Source: an uncultured Rhodospirillaceae bacterium (GTDB taxonomy: Bacteria; Pseudomonadota; Alphaproteobacteria; Azospirillales; Azospirillaceae). Taken from it: 64,000 nucleotides of DNA. The notes beneath the pieces were generated by a model that did no database searches, was not told where the DNA came from, and saw nothing but the letters and a program-made list of their open reading frames with translations. The translations under genes were made by a program, and so were the position numbers. The stretch covers positions 62,001 to 126,000 of the forward strand of contig CALBDS010000031.1 in NCBI GenBank assembly GCA_937927415.1. The letters are read 5' to 3'. Below are positions 1 through 7,369 of the stretch, piece by piece (position 1 is the stretch's first letter; each line of letters opens with the position of its first letter).

Positions 1-2308
1 CATCCCCCCCGGCAAAGGCCAGCACGGTGTCGCCGTCATCCCGGATCAGGGCGGCGGGCGGGGGCAGCGGCACCCATCGCTTGTCATAAAACCAGTCGGG
101 CAGGGTGGACCGGCCACCGGTCAGACGCTCCACCCGCCGCACCGCGGCGTCGAAGGCGCCGTCCTCGAACGCCGCTTTCAGCAGCGGGCGGCGGATCTTG
201 CCGATGGAGGTGCGCGGCACCCGGTCGGGGGCGATGGGGATCAGAAAATCCGCGGCAACCCCCAGCTCGCCCGACAGACGCCGGCGGATCGCCCGCACCA
301 GACCCGCCAGGGCGCGGTCTTCGCCGTGGCCGGGGGCGTGGAAGAAGACCGCCACCCGGTCGGTCGCCGAATCCGCGGTGCGCACCGCCACCGCCGCGGT
401 GCAGGTGCGATCCAGGCCGGGCAGGGCGGACACCGCCGTCTCGATCTCGTGGCTGTAGAAATTGGCGCCGTTGACGATGATGGTGTCCTTGTCGCGCCCG
501 GTGATGAACAGCCGCCCGTCGGCCAGATAGCCCAGGTCGCCCGACCGGAACCAGCCGTCGCGGAACGCCTCCTCCGTCAGGTCGGGGCGGGCGAAATAGC
601 CGCGGAAGATCTGCGGCCCGGACATCTCCACCTGCCCGATCTCCCCCTCCCGCAGCAGGGCGCCATCGTCGCCGACGATGCGGACGGCGGCACTGGGCAC
701 CGGCGGTCCCAGATCGATGAAGGGGCGCGGGGTTTCCGCCGGATACCACGGTGCTGTGTTGATGGCCGACGCGGTTTCGGTCATGCCGAAGCTGGGATGG
801 ATGGCGCCGGGACGCAGCCCATGGCGGCTCAGCCGTCCATAGAACTCGGTCATGGTGCTGTTGGACACCGCCTCGCCCGCGTTGATGAGGAAGCGCATGG
901 CCGACAGGTCCCAGGCACGCCCCTCCGCCGCCGCCACCGCCTGCGCGATCAGGCCATAGGCGAAATTGGGCGCCCAGCCGATGCTGGCGCGGTGGCGGCT
1001 CATCAGGTCCAGCCAGCGCAACGGCTCGCGCAGCACCGGATCGGGGCGCACGTGCACCTGACTGGCCCCGCAGGCCGTGGGCAGCAGGCCGAAGAACACG
1101 ATGCCGCCCACATGGTCCAGCGGCATCCAGTTCAGGCTGGTGTCCTGCGGCCCGAATTCCTTGATCTGGACCATGGCCGCCACCATGCTCAACAGGCTGC
1201 GGTGGGATCCCACCACCCCCTTGGGCACCCCGGTGCTGCCGGACGTCAGCAGGATCAGCGCCGTTTCGTCCGGGTCGGTGGCGGGGGCGGGTTCCCCCGG
1301 CGCCCCCCCGCCCAGCCCGTCGGCATCGTAAAGGGGCAGCGCCTCCAGCCCATGGCGGGGCAGTTGCGGGGCCAGGGCCGCGGCGGCGGCACCGCCGGCC
1401 ACCACCGGCGGACGGCCCAGAAAATCCCACACGGCGCGCAACCGCTCCACCCCGGCCCCGCCGGCGGTGTGCAGTTGCATGGGCACCGGCACCATGCCGC
1501 CCAGAACCGCCGCCCAGAACACGCCCAGCATGGTGGCGCTGCCGGACACGTCGATGATGACCCGCGCCCCCCGCTCCAGTCCCAGCCGCTGCAGCCCGCC
1601 CAGGATGCGCACCGCCCGGTCGCGCAAGGCGCCGTAGCTTTCCACGGTTTCGCTGAAATCATCGGCCACATGGACCACGCGCGCCGCCGGCACCGCCGCC
1701 GCCCGGTCGAGGGCTGCCGCCAGGGTCCAGGGAAAGCTGGGGGCCGGGGCCGGATCCGGCCCCCGCGCCAGGGCGGGACGGTCGGACAGCGCCTTGCCGA
1801 TGGCCGCGCGCAGGGCCAGGGACGGATGGTCGCCGCCCGCCGGGGCGGTGCCGTCATGATCCGCCGGAGCGGAGCGGGCACTGTCGTCCGGATGGTCCGG
1901 CAGCAGGTCGGCCAGATGCAGGCGGGGGCGCTGGTTTTCCGCCGCCTGCATCACCACGGCGGCGTCGGTGATGCCGGGGGTGGCCATCAGCCGGGCCTGC
2001 CATCGCGCCGACCCGTCGTCATCCCACACCGGCACCCGCTCCAGGGCGCCGCGGTCGATGGCGCCGTCCGCACCGCGGGGCAGCCGCGCCAGCCGCACCA
2101 CCGCGGCCAGCCCCTCCGCCGATGGCACCGCCGCCCCGTCCCGCAAAGTGACATACCCGATCCGTTCCGCGGTTCCGGCGGCGGTGCGGCGGGTCAGCAC
2201 ACAGGCATCGAGAACGCCGGGCGTGGCGCGCAGACTGGTTTCGGCCAGGATGGTGTCGGCGTCGTCCGGCGCGGCGGCGGTGGTCCCGGTCGTGGCGGCG
2301 TCGTGCAT
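1..2308 (-). CDS. AMP-dependent acyl ligase, probably the N-terminal part of a PKS-type megaenzyme (3' end outside window)
   Basis: The reading frame opens at ATG 2308-2306 and stays open to the window edge (769 codons seen). The ANL-superfamily core is clear. The P-loop TSGSTGVPKG lies near residue 353, the A5 region with GMTET near 506, and the A7-A8 stretch (SGDLGYLADGRLFITGRDKD) near 590. This chemistry activates a carboxylic acid as acyl-AMP and passes it to CoA or a carrier protein. Residues 20-130 look like the tail of an NRPS adenylation domain (PRGADGAIDRGAL resembles the usual LPxTPNGKxDRxAL), placed oddly before the main ligase. After the ligase the frame runs into ...DDGDTVLAFAGGD, which resembles the entry of a ketoreductase structural subdomain in polyketide synthases. 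That makes a loading-module ligase of a hybrid synthase likely, but this is inference. It follows the SPFH gene by 36 bases on the same strand. A free-standing fatty-acyl-AMP ligase is the alternative. Confidence 0.75.
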   Translation of the reverse strand, partial: MHDAATTGTTAAAPDDADTILAETSLRATPGVLDACVLTRRTAAGTAERIGYVTLRDGAAVPSAEGLAAVVRLARLPRGADGAIDRGALERVPVWDDDGSARWQARLMATPGITDAAVVMQAAENQRPRLHLADLLPDHPDDSARSAPADHDGTAPAGGDHPSLALRAAIGKALSDRPALARGPDPAPAPSFPWTLAAALDRAAAVPAARVVHVADDFSETVESYGALRDRAVRILGGLQRLGLERGARVIIDVSGSATMLGVFWAAVLGGMVPVPMQLHTAGGAGVERLRAVWDFLGRPPVVAGGAAAAALAPQLPRHGLEALPLYDADGLGGGAPGEPAPATDPDETALILLTSGSTGVPKGVVGSHRSLLSMVAAMVQIKEFGPQDTSLNWMPLDHVGGIVFFGLLPTACGASQVHVRPDPVLREPLRWLDLMSRHRASIGWAPNFAYGLIAQAVAAAEGRAWDLSAMRFLINAGEAVSNSTMTEFYGRLSRHGLRPGAIHPSFGMTETASAINTAPWYPAETPRPFIDLGPPVPSAAVRIVGDDGALLREGEIGQVEMSGPQIFRGYFARPDLTEEAFRDGWFRSGDLGYLADGRLFITGRDKDTIIVNGANFYSHEIETAVSALPGLDRTCTAAVAVRTADSATDRVAVFFHAPGHGEDRALAGLVRAIRRRLSGELGVAADFLIPIAPDRVPRTSIGKIRRPLLKAAFEDGAFDAAVRRVERLTGGRSTLPDWFYDKRWVPLPPPAALIRDDGDTVLAFAGGD

Positions 2309-2343
2309 GGCGCGGTCCTTTGGCGTGCGAAAGCGGGTCGGGA

Positions 2344-3627
2344 TCAGTGGAAGGGCTGGGGAACCGTCAGCCCCAGGTATGGGATGGTCAGCAGTGCGTT
2401 TTCGCCGGCGGCGTCCTTTTCGGTGGCGATTGCGGGAAGCGTCGGTTCGTTTTCCTGGACCTTGCGCGTCTGCTCCGGCAGCGGCTGGGCCTCTGGCGGG
2501 GCGTCCTTTTCCGGTTTGCGCAGGGGAATGGGCGATGTGGGGGAAGGTGTGGCGGCGGCGGACAGGGGCGTCGCCGCCGTTCCCCCATCCGGTGACGCCG
2601 GATGGGTCGTCGCCGCCGTCCCGCCGGACGTGACGCTGAGGCCGCCGCCGGTTTCCTGTCCGGTATTGAAGATGAGCGGCAGGCCGTTGGCGTTGTTGCC
2701 GATGATGACCACCTTGGCGTTGTTGGAGGTGGCGAGCTGCAGCGTCGCCTCGATCCCCCGCCACGCCAGATAGGTGTCGGAAATGCCCTGCTGCACCGTT
2801 TCCTGGAACTTGCGGATGCCTTCCGCCTCCACCGCCTTGCGTTCGCTTTCCAGCCGCTCGCGGGCCAGACGGTGCTGGTACTCCAGCGCCATTTCCTGCT
2901 GTTCGATCTTGCGCTGGATCGCCGATTGCACCTGTTGGGGCAGCGTCACCTCGCGGATCATCACCGAATCCAGCTCGAAATAATCGTCGTCCTGGCCGTC
3001 ATCCGCGGCGTCCGCGGGGGCGGGAACCGTGGGGACCATCTTGCTGCTGGCGCGGATGTTGTTGAGGTTGGCACGGTCCACCAGCCGGTTGAAGATGTCG
3101 GTTTCGATCTTCGAGCGGTCGGGGCTGTACAGGGCGTCGGCGGGCCAGCGGGCGATGCTGTCGCGGGCCACCGTGCCGATCTGCGACATCAGCAGCACTT
3201 CCAGGTAATCGGGGCCGACCGCCTGATGCAGATTGCCCAGGGTTTCGGCCCGCAGGTGATAGATGAAGCCGATGTCCACATCGATCGACAGCCCGTTGCC
3301 GGCGATGGCGGAATATGTGCGCGTCTCTTCGTGCTGGCGCAGGTCGTACAGGAACACCTTGTCCCACGGCGCGATGATATGCACGCCCTCGCGCAAGGCC
3401 GGTCCCCGCACGGTGCCGCCGGCCAGCGCCCGCCACAGCACACCGCCGTGGCCGGGTGGAACCACGGCAACCATGCTGGGAGCGGCATAGGCGAACAGGG
3501 TCAGCCCGATCAGCAGGGCGATCAGCAGCGCCCGCGAATGCTCCCGAACCCAGCGCCGGATCCAGGCCAGCAGAACGGACCCGTGCCGTTTCAATGGATC
3601 TGCGGCAGACCCCGAGGATGCCGTCAT
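2344..3627 (-). CDS. SPFH/Band 7 (prohibitin-like) membrane protein
   Basis: A 427-residue protein with one N-terminal membrane span (about residues 32-55, RALLIALLIGLTLFAYAAPS). A Band 7 domain follows, beginning with VVPPGHGGVLWRALAGG and LREGVHIIAPWDKVFLYDLR, which is the typical SPFH opening. An alanine/glutamate-rich coiled coil at about 235-300 comes next, then a proline-rich tail. Members of this family form large membrane-bound rings and act as scaffolds for proteases, fluidity domains or complexes. No NfeD partner or HflK/HflC twin is adjacent. The next gene on the same strand is the acyl ligase (36-base gap), so the two are probably co-transcribed. The exact role is unknown. Confidence 0.85.
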   Translation of the reverse strand: MTASSGSAADPLKRHGSVLLAWIRRWVREHSRALLIALLIGLTLFAYAAPSMVAVVPPGHGGVLWRALAGGTVRGPALREGVHIIAPWDKVFLYDLRQHEETRTYSAIAGNGLSIDVDIGFIYHLRAETLGNLHQAVGPDYLEVLLMSQIGTVARDSIARWPADALYSPDRSKIETDIFNRLVDRANLNNIRASSKMVPTVPAPADAADDGQDDDYFELDSVMIREVTLPQQVQSAIQRKIEQQEMALEYQHRLARERLESERKAVEAEGIRKFQETVQQGISDTYLAWRGIEATLQLATSNNAKVVIIGNNANGLPLIFNTGQETGGGLSVTSGGTAATTHPASPDGGTAATPLSAAATPSPTSPIPLRKPEKDAPPEAQPLPEQTRKVQENEPTLPAIATEKDAAGENALLTIPYLGLTVPQPFH

Positions 3628-3717
3628 TGTGGCAAAGGCTCCCTATCGGAACGCGGGTCCCGCGTTCCCCAAAACAGGACCGGCAAAAGACGGTGCGCCG
3701 GTTGGACGGTGCGCTGG

Positions 3718-3897
3718 TTACGCCGCCGGTTTCTTCGGGTGTTTGGGGCGTGGCGTCATCAGGATCATGACCAGCAGCGCGACAGGCGGCGTGGCGATGG
3801 TCGCCAGCAGGAAATACAGCACGAAGCCGCCCCGCCGGCTTTCCCCGATCAGCCCGATCAGCAGGCATATGCCCACATAGGCGAGCACGGGCATCAT
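3718..3897 (-). CDS. Small two-helix membrane protein, 59 residues
   Basis: A short minus-strand frame starts with tandem ATGs (3897 and 3894) behind a GAGG Shine-Dalgarno at a suitable distance, and ends in TAA at 3718. The product begins MMPVLAYVGICLLIGLIGES. It has two hydrophobic stretches (about residues 4-17 and 23-46) separated by RRGG, and a basic tail PKHPKKPAA. The length and pattern suggest a small inner-membrane protein. It lies about 90 bases upstream of the SPFH gene on the same strand and may be its small partner. I do not recognise a family. Confidence 0.5.
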   Translation of the reverse strand: MMPVLAYVGICLLIGLIGESRRGGFVLYFLLATIATPPVALLVMILMTPRPKHPKKPAA

Positions 3898-3991
3898 GAT
3901 CGACCTCGCGGCGTCATGGGAATGATTCGGCCCTCAGCCCGACGCACCCACGGGGTTGCGGTGTCCGCAACCCCGCGAATCCGGCCTGTCA

Positions 3992-4474
3992 TCAGATCGC
4001 CGCGGCCGCGTCCTTGGGAGCGTCGGCATCGGCCGTGGAGACGGCCTTCTCGCGCTCGAACTCCTGCAGGAAATAGGCGCGTGTCTTGTCGGGGTCGAAG
4101 TCCAGCAGCGTGCCGCCGGCTTCGAAATGCTGGGTGAAGACACGGCCCAGGGCCACGGTGGCCGCGGCGGCCAGGGCGGGCATCAGGGCGATGCCGGCCA
4201 GCGGACCGACCACCGGAACCGCCTTGACCAGCGAGAACACGCCGCTGGTCAGGGCCGAGGGCAGCGCCCCGCCGACGAGGGCCGCGATGAGAGCCTTCGC
4301 CCGGTCATGGGCGAACGGGATGCCATAAAGCTTGGCAAGGTCATTGACCAGCTTGAGCTGGACGCCCGACACGCCGGCCACATCAAGGAGCGGCACGGGG
4401 ATCAATCCGGCCCCTGCCGACCACGCCGCTGCGGTGCGGGTGATTTTCTGTGCTTTTTCCGACCGTTCGCTCAC
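3992..4474 (-). CDS. DUF697 family membrane-associated protein
   Basis: A 160-residue protein with the DUF697 pattern. A helix ends in the GAGLIPVPLLDVAGV stretch (about residues 21-35) and is followed by LKLVNDLAKLYGIPF. A second hydrophobic, glycine/alanine-rich segment (about 65-110) contains VKAVPVVGPLAG. DUF697 domains often sit beside or fused to dynamin/Era-type GTPases, but no GTPase gene adjoins here. It heads the minus-strand group DUF697 - small membrane protein - SPFH - ligase, separated from the small protein by about 94 bases. The function is not known. Confidence 0.8.
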   Translation of the reverse strand: MSERSEKAQKITRTAAAWSAGAGLIPVPLLDVAGVSGVQLKLVNDLAKLYGIPFAHDRAKALIAALVGGALPSALTSGVFSLVKAVPVVGPLAGIALMPALAAAATVALGRVFTQHFEAGGTLLDFDPDKTRAYFLQEFEREKAVSTADADAPKDAAAAI

Positions 4475-4901
4475 TGTTGCCCCCTGTTTCGTGTCTCACA
4501 GCTTTGCATGTCGATTCGAAAGGAAATAAAACAGTAAGAATAAATTGCATTCATATATATAAGCATCGGCCCACATTATGCGCCGGTAATTTAGAAAGTC
4601 CAGGCCCTTATGGACTGCCGCCGGTTGTGTGGTTTTTCGGCGGACCTTGGGTGCGGTTGCCGAATCCCACTTCATGAGCGGTGGGAAATTTTTATGCGGG
4701 GGGATTTTCGCAACAGATAATAAGCGCGGGAGCGATCCGCACGGACGTATTCGTGAGCAGGCTGGCCGCACGGCGTGAAAAAAGGGGCGCCAGGGGCGGC
4801 GCACTCCGCCGGTTCATCGCAGGCGGTGGAAGAGGCATGCAACCGCTTGGCCGCTGTCAGGCGCAGAGGTGCCGCCGCCGGATTGCGGTCCTTGGAAACG
4901 C
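4475..4901. other. Intergenic region without a convincing gene
   Basis: This gap separates the DUF697 gene from the DUF882 terminator. The part from about 4500 to 4600 is clearly AT-richer than the surroundings, including a TATATATAA run near 4553, and is the likely promoter region for the minus-strand DUF697 gene. Open frames here have atypical composition and no recognisable motif. I see no tRNA or strong hairpin. Confidence 0.4.
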
Positions 4902-4932
4902 GAGCGGCGGCAAGGAATCCCTGCCGCCGCTC
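4902..4932 (-). terminator. Hairpin downstream of the DUF882 gene
   Basis: Eleven-base arms (GAGCGGCGGCA at 4902-4912 and its complement at 4922-4932) form a GC-rich hairpin 13 bases past the DUF882 stop. The T-run that follows on the minus strand is weak (GCGTTTCC), so termination efficiency is uncertain. Confidence 0.45.
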
Positions 4933-4944
4933 CGTATGAGGGAA

Positions 4945-5535
4945 TTACCAGGTGCGGACGGGGCCGGTGTCCACGTGAACGAAATGGCTGCGGGGGTAAT
5001 AGCCGACACCGCCGGCGTGCAGGGTCTTGGCTTCCTGCATCAGCCCTTTCAGGTCGCGGTCGGGCAGGAACACGTCGATGGCCATGGCGCGGGTGTGATA
5101 GCTGTCCTTCGCCACCCCACGCGACCGGCGGCGGGCGACCGCGTTGGTCTTGCGCGACCGGAACCCGCAAATGACCTGGAACGGCTGGGACGAATCCATC
5201 CGGTCATGCAACTGGGACAGGATGTCGAACAGCTTGGGGTCGAACCGATGCACCGCCCCGGCCCGATGATCGCGCAGCAGCACATCCAGCTTGCGCAGGG
5301 CATCCTGGCGATAGGCGCCGTTGGCCCAATAGACATCGTTGAACTGTTCGCCGGTGTTGATGTTGTGCAGCCGCAACCGGCGGGTCATGGACCCGGAGGG
5401 CAAGGCCGCTTCGGCGTTGCGGGGTGCGGCAAAGACCGTTGGAAGAGCAAGTGCGGCGGCAAGGCCGAGGCCAAGGGACAGAAAACGGCGGCGACCCGGT
5501 TCGGTCGCCTGGACATTCTCGTCGCAACACAGCAT
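4945..5535 (-). CDS. DUF882/YcbK-type murein endopeptidase, Tat-exported
   Basis: A 196-residue protein starting MLCCDENVQATEPG. The twin-arginine signal RRRFLSLGLGLAAALALP (residues 15-32) suggests Tat export. The mature part has the M15-like zinc peptidase signature: GFRSRKTNA, then SYHTRAMAIDVFLP (His and Asp ligands), then HFVHVDTGPVR (third ligand). Relatives such as MepK/YcbK cut peptide cross-links in peptidoglycan. The start was chosen because a longer open frame to 5871 lacks a signal peptide and adds low-complexity sequence. The C-terminal TGPVRTW ending is standard for the family. Confidence 0.85.
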   Translation of the reverse strand: MLCCDENVQATEPGRRRFLSLGLGLAAALALPTVFAAPRNAEAALPSGSMTRRLRLHNINTGEQFNDVYWANGAYRQDALRKLDVLLRDHRAGAVHRFDPKLFDILSQLHDRMDSSQPFQVICGFRSRKTNAVARRRSRGVAKDSYHTRAMAIDVFLPDRDLKGLMQEAKTLHAGGVGYYPRSHFVHVDTGPVRTW

Positions 5536-5965
5536 ACCCAACCCCCAGTAAAGCCTGAACCAATGGTTAAAGTTTGAACCAAACCTGTTTCTGATTTGGA
5601 CAAACCCGTGTTGTCGTTTGCCCCCGGCAGTGATTCGGTCCCCGCACCGGGGACCAACCACCCCTCCGCCGGAAGGCGTGCTGTTTAAAACCCGGCAAAG
5701 CCACTTTTTCTTATGGTCATACCGGGCCAGATGTTTCGTATAGGCGAGACGGCGAATCAGATCAACCTCTTTTGTCTTTCGCCGGTCGGGATGGGTGAAA
5801 CGATCTATGTCTGTTCTTGCCCTTCGTCTGATCCTCTTTTGCGCGGGGGTGCCACCCAAGAGAACGCGCAAGCCTTTTTGCGATGGCTCATGTAAAGAAG
5901 GATTCGGGTGCGTTCATAAGGTCCCGGCCGGGATTATCGGCCGGGACAGTCGGCAAGAGTCGGGG
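5536..5965. other. Divergent intergenic region between two cell-wall genes
   Basis: This gap holds the promoters of the DUF882 peptidase (leftward) and the L,D-transpeptidase (rightward). The part from 5575 to 5800 is relatively AT-rich. A frame continuous with the transpeptidase runs back to a GTG at 5795 and reads KPFCDGSCKEGF at about 5870-5907, which resembles a CDGSH iron-sulfur motif. The transpeptidase signal peptide starts downstream, so this piece is probably not translated with it. No RNA gene is seen. Confidence 0.4.
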
Positions 5966-7267
5966 ATGAGAATGATGACGAAGGGGCTGAGGCCGTGGGT
6001 GGTTGCGATGGCGCTGACGGCGGTGGCCGTGTTGCCGGTGCCGTCGTGGGCGGCGGGGTTCCGTGACACGCTGGCCGCATGGGCCGAGCGGCTGGACACC
6101 GCGGCCGCAACGGCGGAATCGGCCCCGGCCGCCGCCGCCACCCGAATCGGCGGTGGAACATCCCTGAAGAAAGGCATGGACGGCGATCGGGTGATGGAGT
6201 TGACCCGGCGCCTGACCGAACTGGGCTATCTGACCGCCGCGCAGCAGACGGTGGTGTTCGACGACGCCGTCGATGCGGCGGTGCGGGCGTTCCAGCTTTC
6301 CCAGAACCTTACGGCCGACGGTGTGGTCGGCGGGGCCACCCGCACGGCGCTGAACCGCACGCCCGCCGACGCCGCCCGTTCCATGCGCCAGAGTGCGGCC
6401 AGCATGCGCAGCCTGCTGGCGTCGATGCCCGATTCGGTGCTGCTGGTCAACCTGCCCAGCCAGATGGTCACGCTGGTGCGTGACAACAACGAAGTGATGA
6501 CCATGCGGTCGGTGGTGGGGCGCCCGTCGCGGGAAACCCCGCTGCTGAAGGACCGCATCACCCACATCATCGTCAACCCCACCTGGACCGTGCCGCCCAC
6601 GGTGCTGAAGGAAGACAAGCTGCCCATCCTGCGGGCGCGCGGCACCCCCGGCATTTCCAACGCCATCGTCTATCTGGACGGCGAACCCGTCCCGCCCGAG
6701 GTGGTGGACTGGACCCAGGTGACGCCGGGCCGGGTGCGCATCGTCCAGCAGCCGGGCGACCACAACGCGCTGGGCCGGTTCCGCTTCAACCTGACCAACC
6801 CCTACAACATCTATCTGCACGGCACCAACGAGCCGCGGCTGTTCGACCGTGACCTGCGCACGGTCAGTTCCGGCTGCGTCCGCCTGCAGGACGCCCGCGC
6901 CCTGGCCGAGGTGCTGCTGGCCGAGGTGAACGTCACCCCCCAGCGCATCGACGCCATCCTGGCCAAGGGCGCCACGGAATGGATCAAGGTGAAGCCGCTG
7001 GAGGTGCGCTTCGTCTATTGGACCTCCACGGTCGCCCAGGACGGCAGCATCCAGTTGCACCCGGACGTGTACGACATGGTGGACGACGCTCCCCAGGCTG
7101 CGGCCCAGAGCACCGCTCCCCAAAGCAGCACGGGCAAGCACCTGACGCCCCAGCGCGCGGTGACGGCTCCGGTGTCCACCCCGGCGCCGGCACCCGCCCC
7201 GGCCCCGGCCCCCGCCCCGGCGTCCACTCCGGCGCCGGTTTCCGAAACTCCGCCGTCGGGGGCGTGA
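5966..7267 (+). CDS. L,D-transpeptidase (YkuD) with peptidoglycan-binding domain
   Basis: A 433-residue secreted enzyme. A signal peptide opens it (MRMMTKGLRPWVVAMALTA...PSWA). A PG_binding_1 domain follows at about residues 55-115 (LKKGMDGDRVMELTRRLTEL... FQLSQNLTADGVVG). The YkuD catalytic domain carries the His motif IYLHGTNEP and the cysteine motif RTVSSGCVRLQD. The product cross-links peptidoglycan stems by 3-3 bonds or attaches proteins to them. The C-terminal tail is an Ala-Pro repeat (PAPAPAPAP) that may reach through the wall. The ATG at 5966 is preferred over an in-frame GTG at 5795 because the signal peptide begins there. Confidence 0.9.
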   Translation: MRMMTKGLRPWVVAMALTAVAVLPVPSWAAGFRDTLAAWAERLDTAAATAESAPAAAATRIGGGTSLKKGMDGDRVMELTRRLTELGYLTAAQQTVVFDDAVDAAVRAFQLSQNLTADGVVGGATRTALNRTPADAARSMRQSAASMRSLLASMPDSVLLVNLPSQMVTLVRDNNEVMTMRSVVGRPSRETPLLKDRITHIIVNPTWTVPPTVLKEDKLPILRARGTPGISNAIVYLDGEPVPPEVVDWTQVTPGRVRIVQQPGDHNALGRFRFNLTNPYNIYLHGTNEPRLFDRDLRTVSSGCVRLQDARALAEVLLAEVNVTPQRIDAILAKGATEWIKVKPLEVRFVYWTSTVAQDGSIQLHPDVYDMVDDAPQAAAQSTAPQSSTGKHLTPQRAVTAPVSTPAPAPAPAPAPAPASTPAPVSETPPSGA

Positions 7268-7316
7268 CGGTGGGGCCTGTCTGAACGGGCCGGGTCAGAA
7301 CGGTATCGCATGAAAA

Positions 7317-7348
7317 CGGGCCGGGGTTTCCCCCGGCCCGTTCGTTTT
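7317..7348. terminator. Bidirectional rho-independent terminator
   Basis: A CGGGCCGGGG / CCCCGGCCCG hairpin (7317-7340) sits between the convergent transpeptidase and EF-G-like genes. A T-rich tail (TTCGTTTTAT) follows on the plus strand. On the minus strand the hairpin is followed by TTTTCATG. It can therefore serve both genes. Confidence 0.85.
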
Positions 7349-7369
7349 ATGCCGTGCTCCTCCAAGGGG

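Noticed and set aside
4496..4804. 102-residue minus-strand frame in the AT-rich gap
   Set aside because: No ribosome-binding site, no family, and odd composition; best explained as promoter DNA.
5795..5965. Longer start for the L,D-transpeptidase (57 extra residues)
   Set aside because: The signal peptide begins at 5966. An extension would bury it, and the extra residues have atypical composition.
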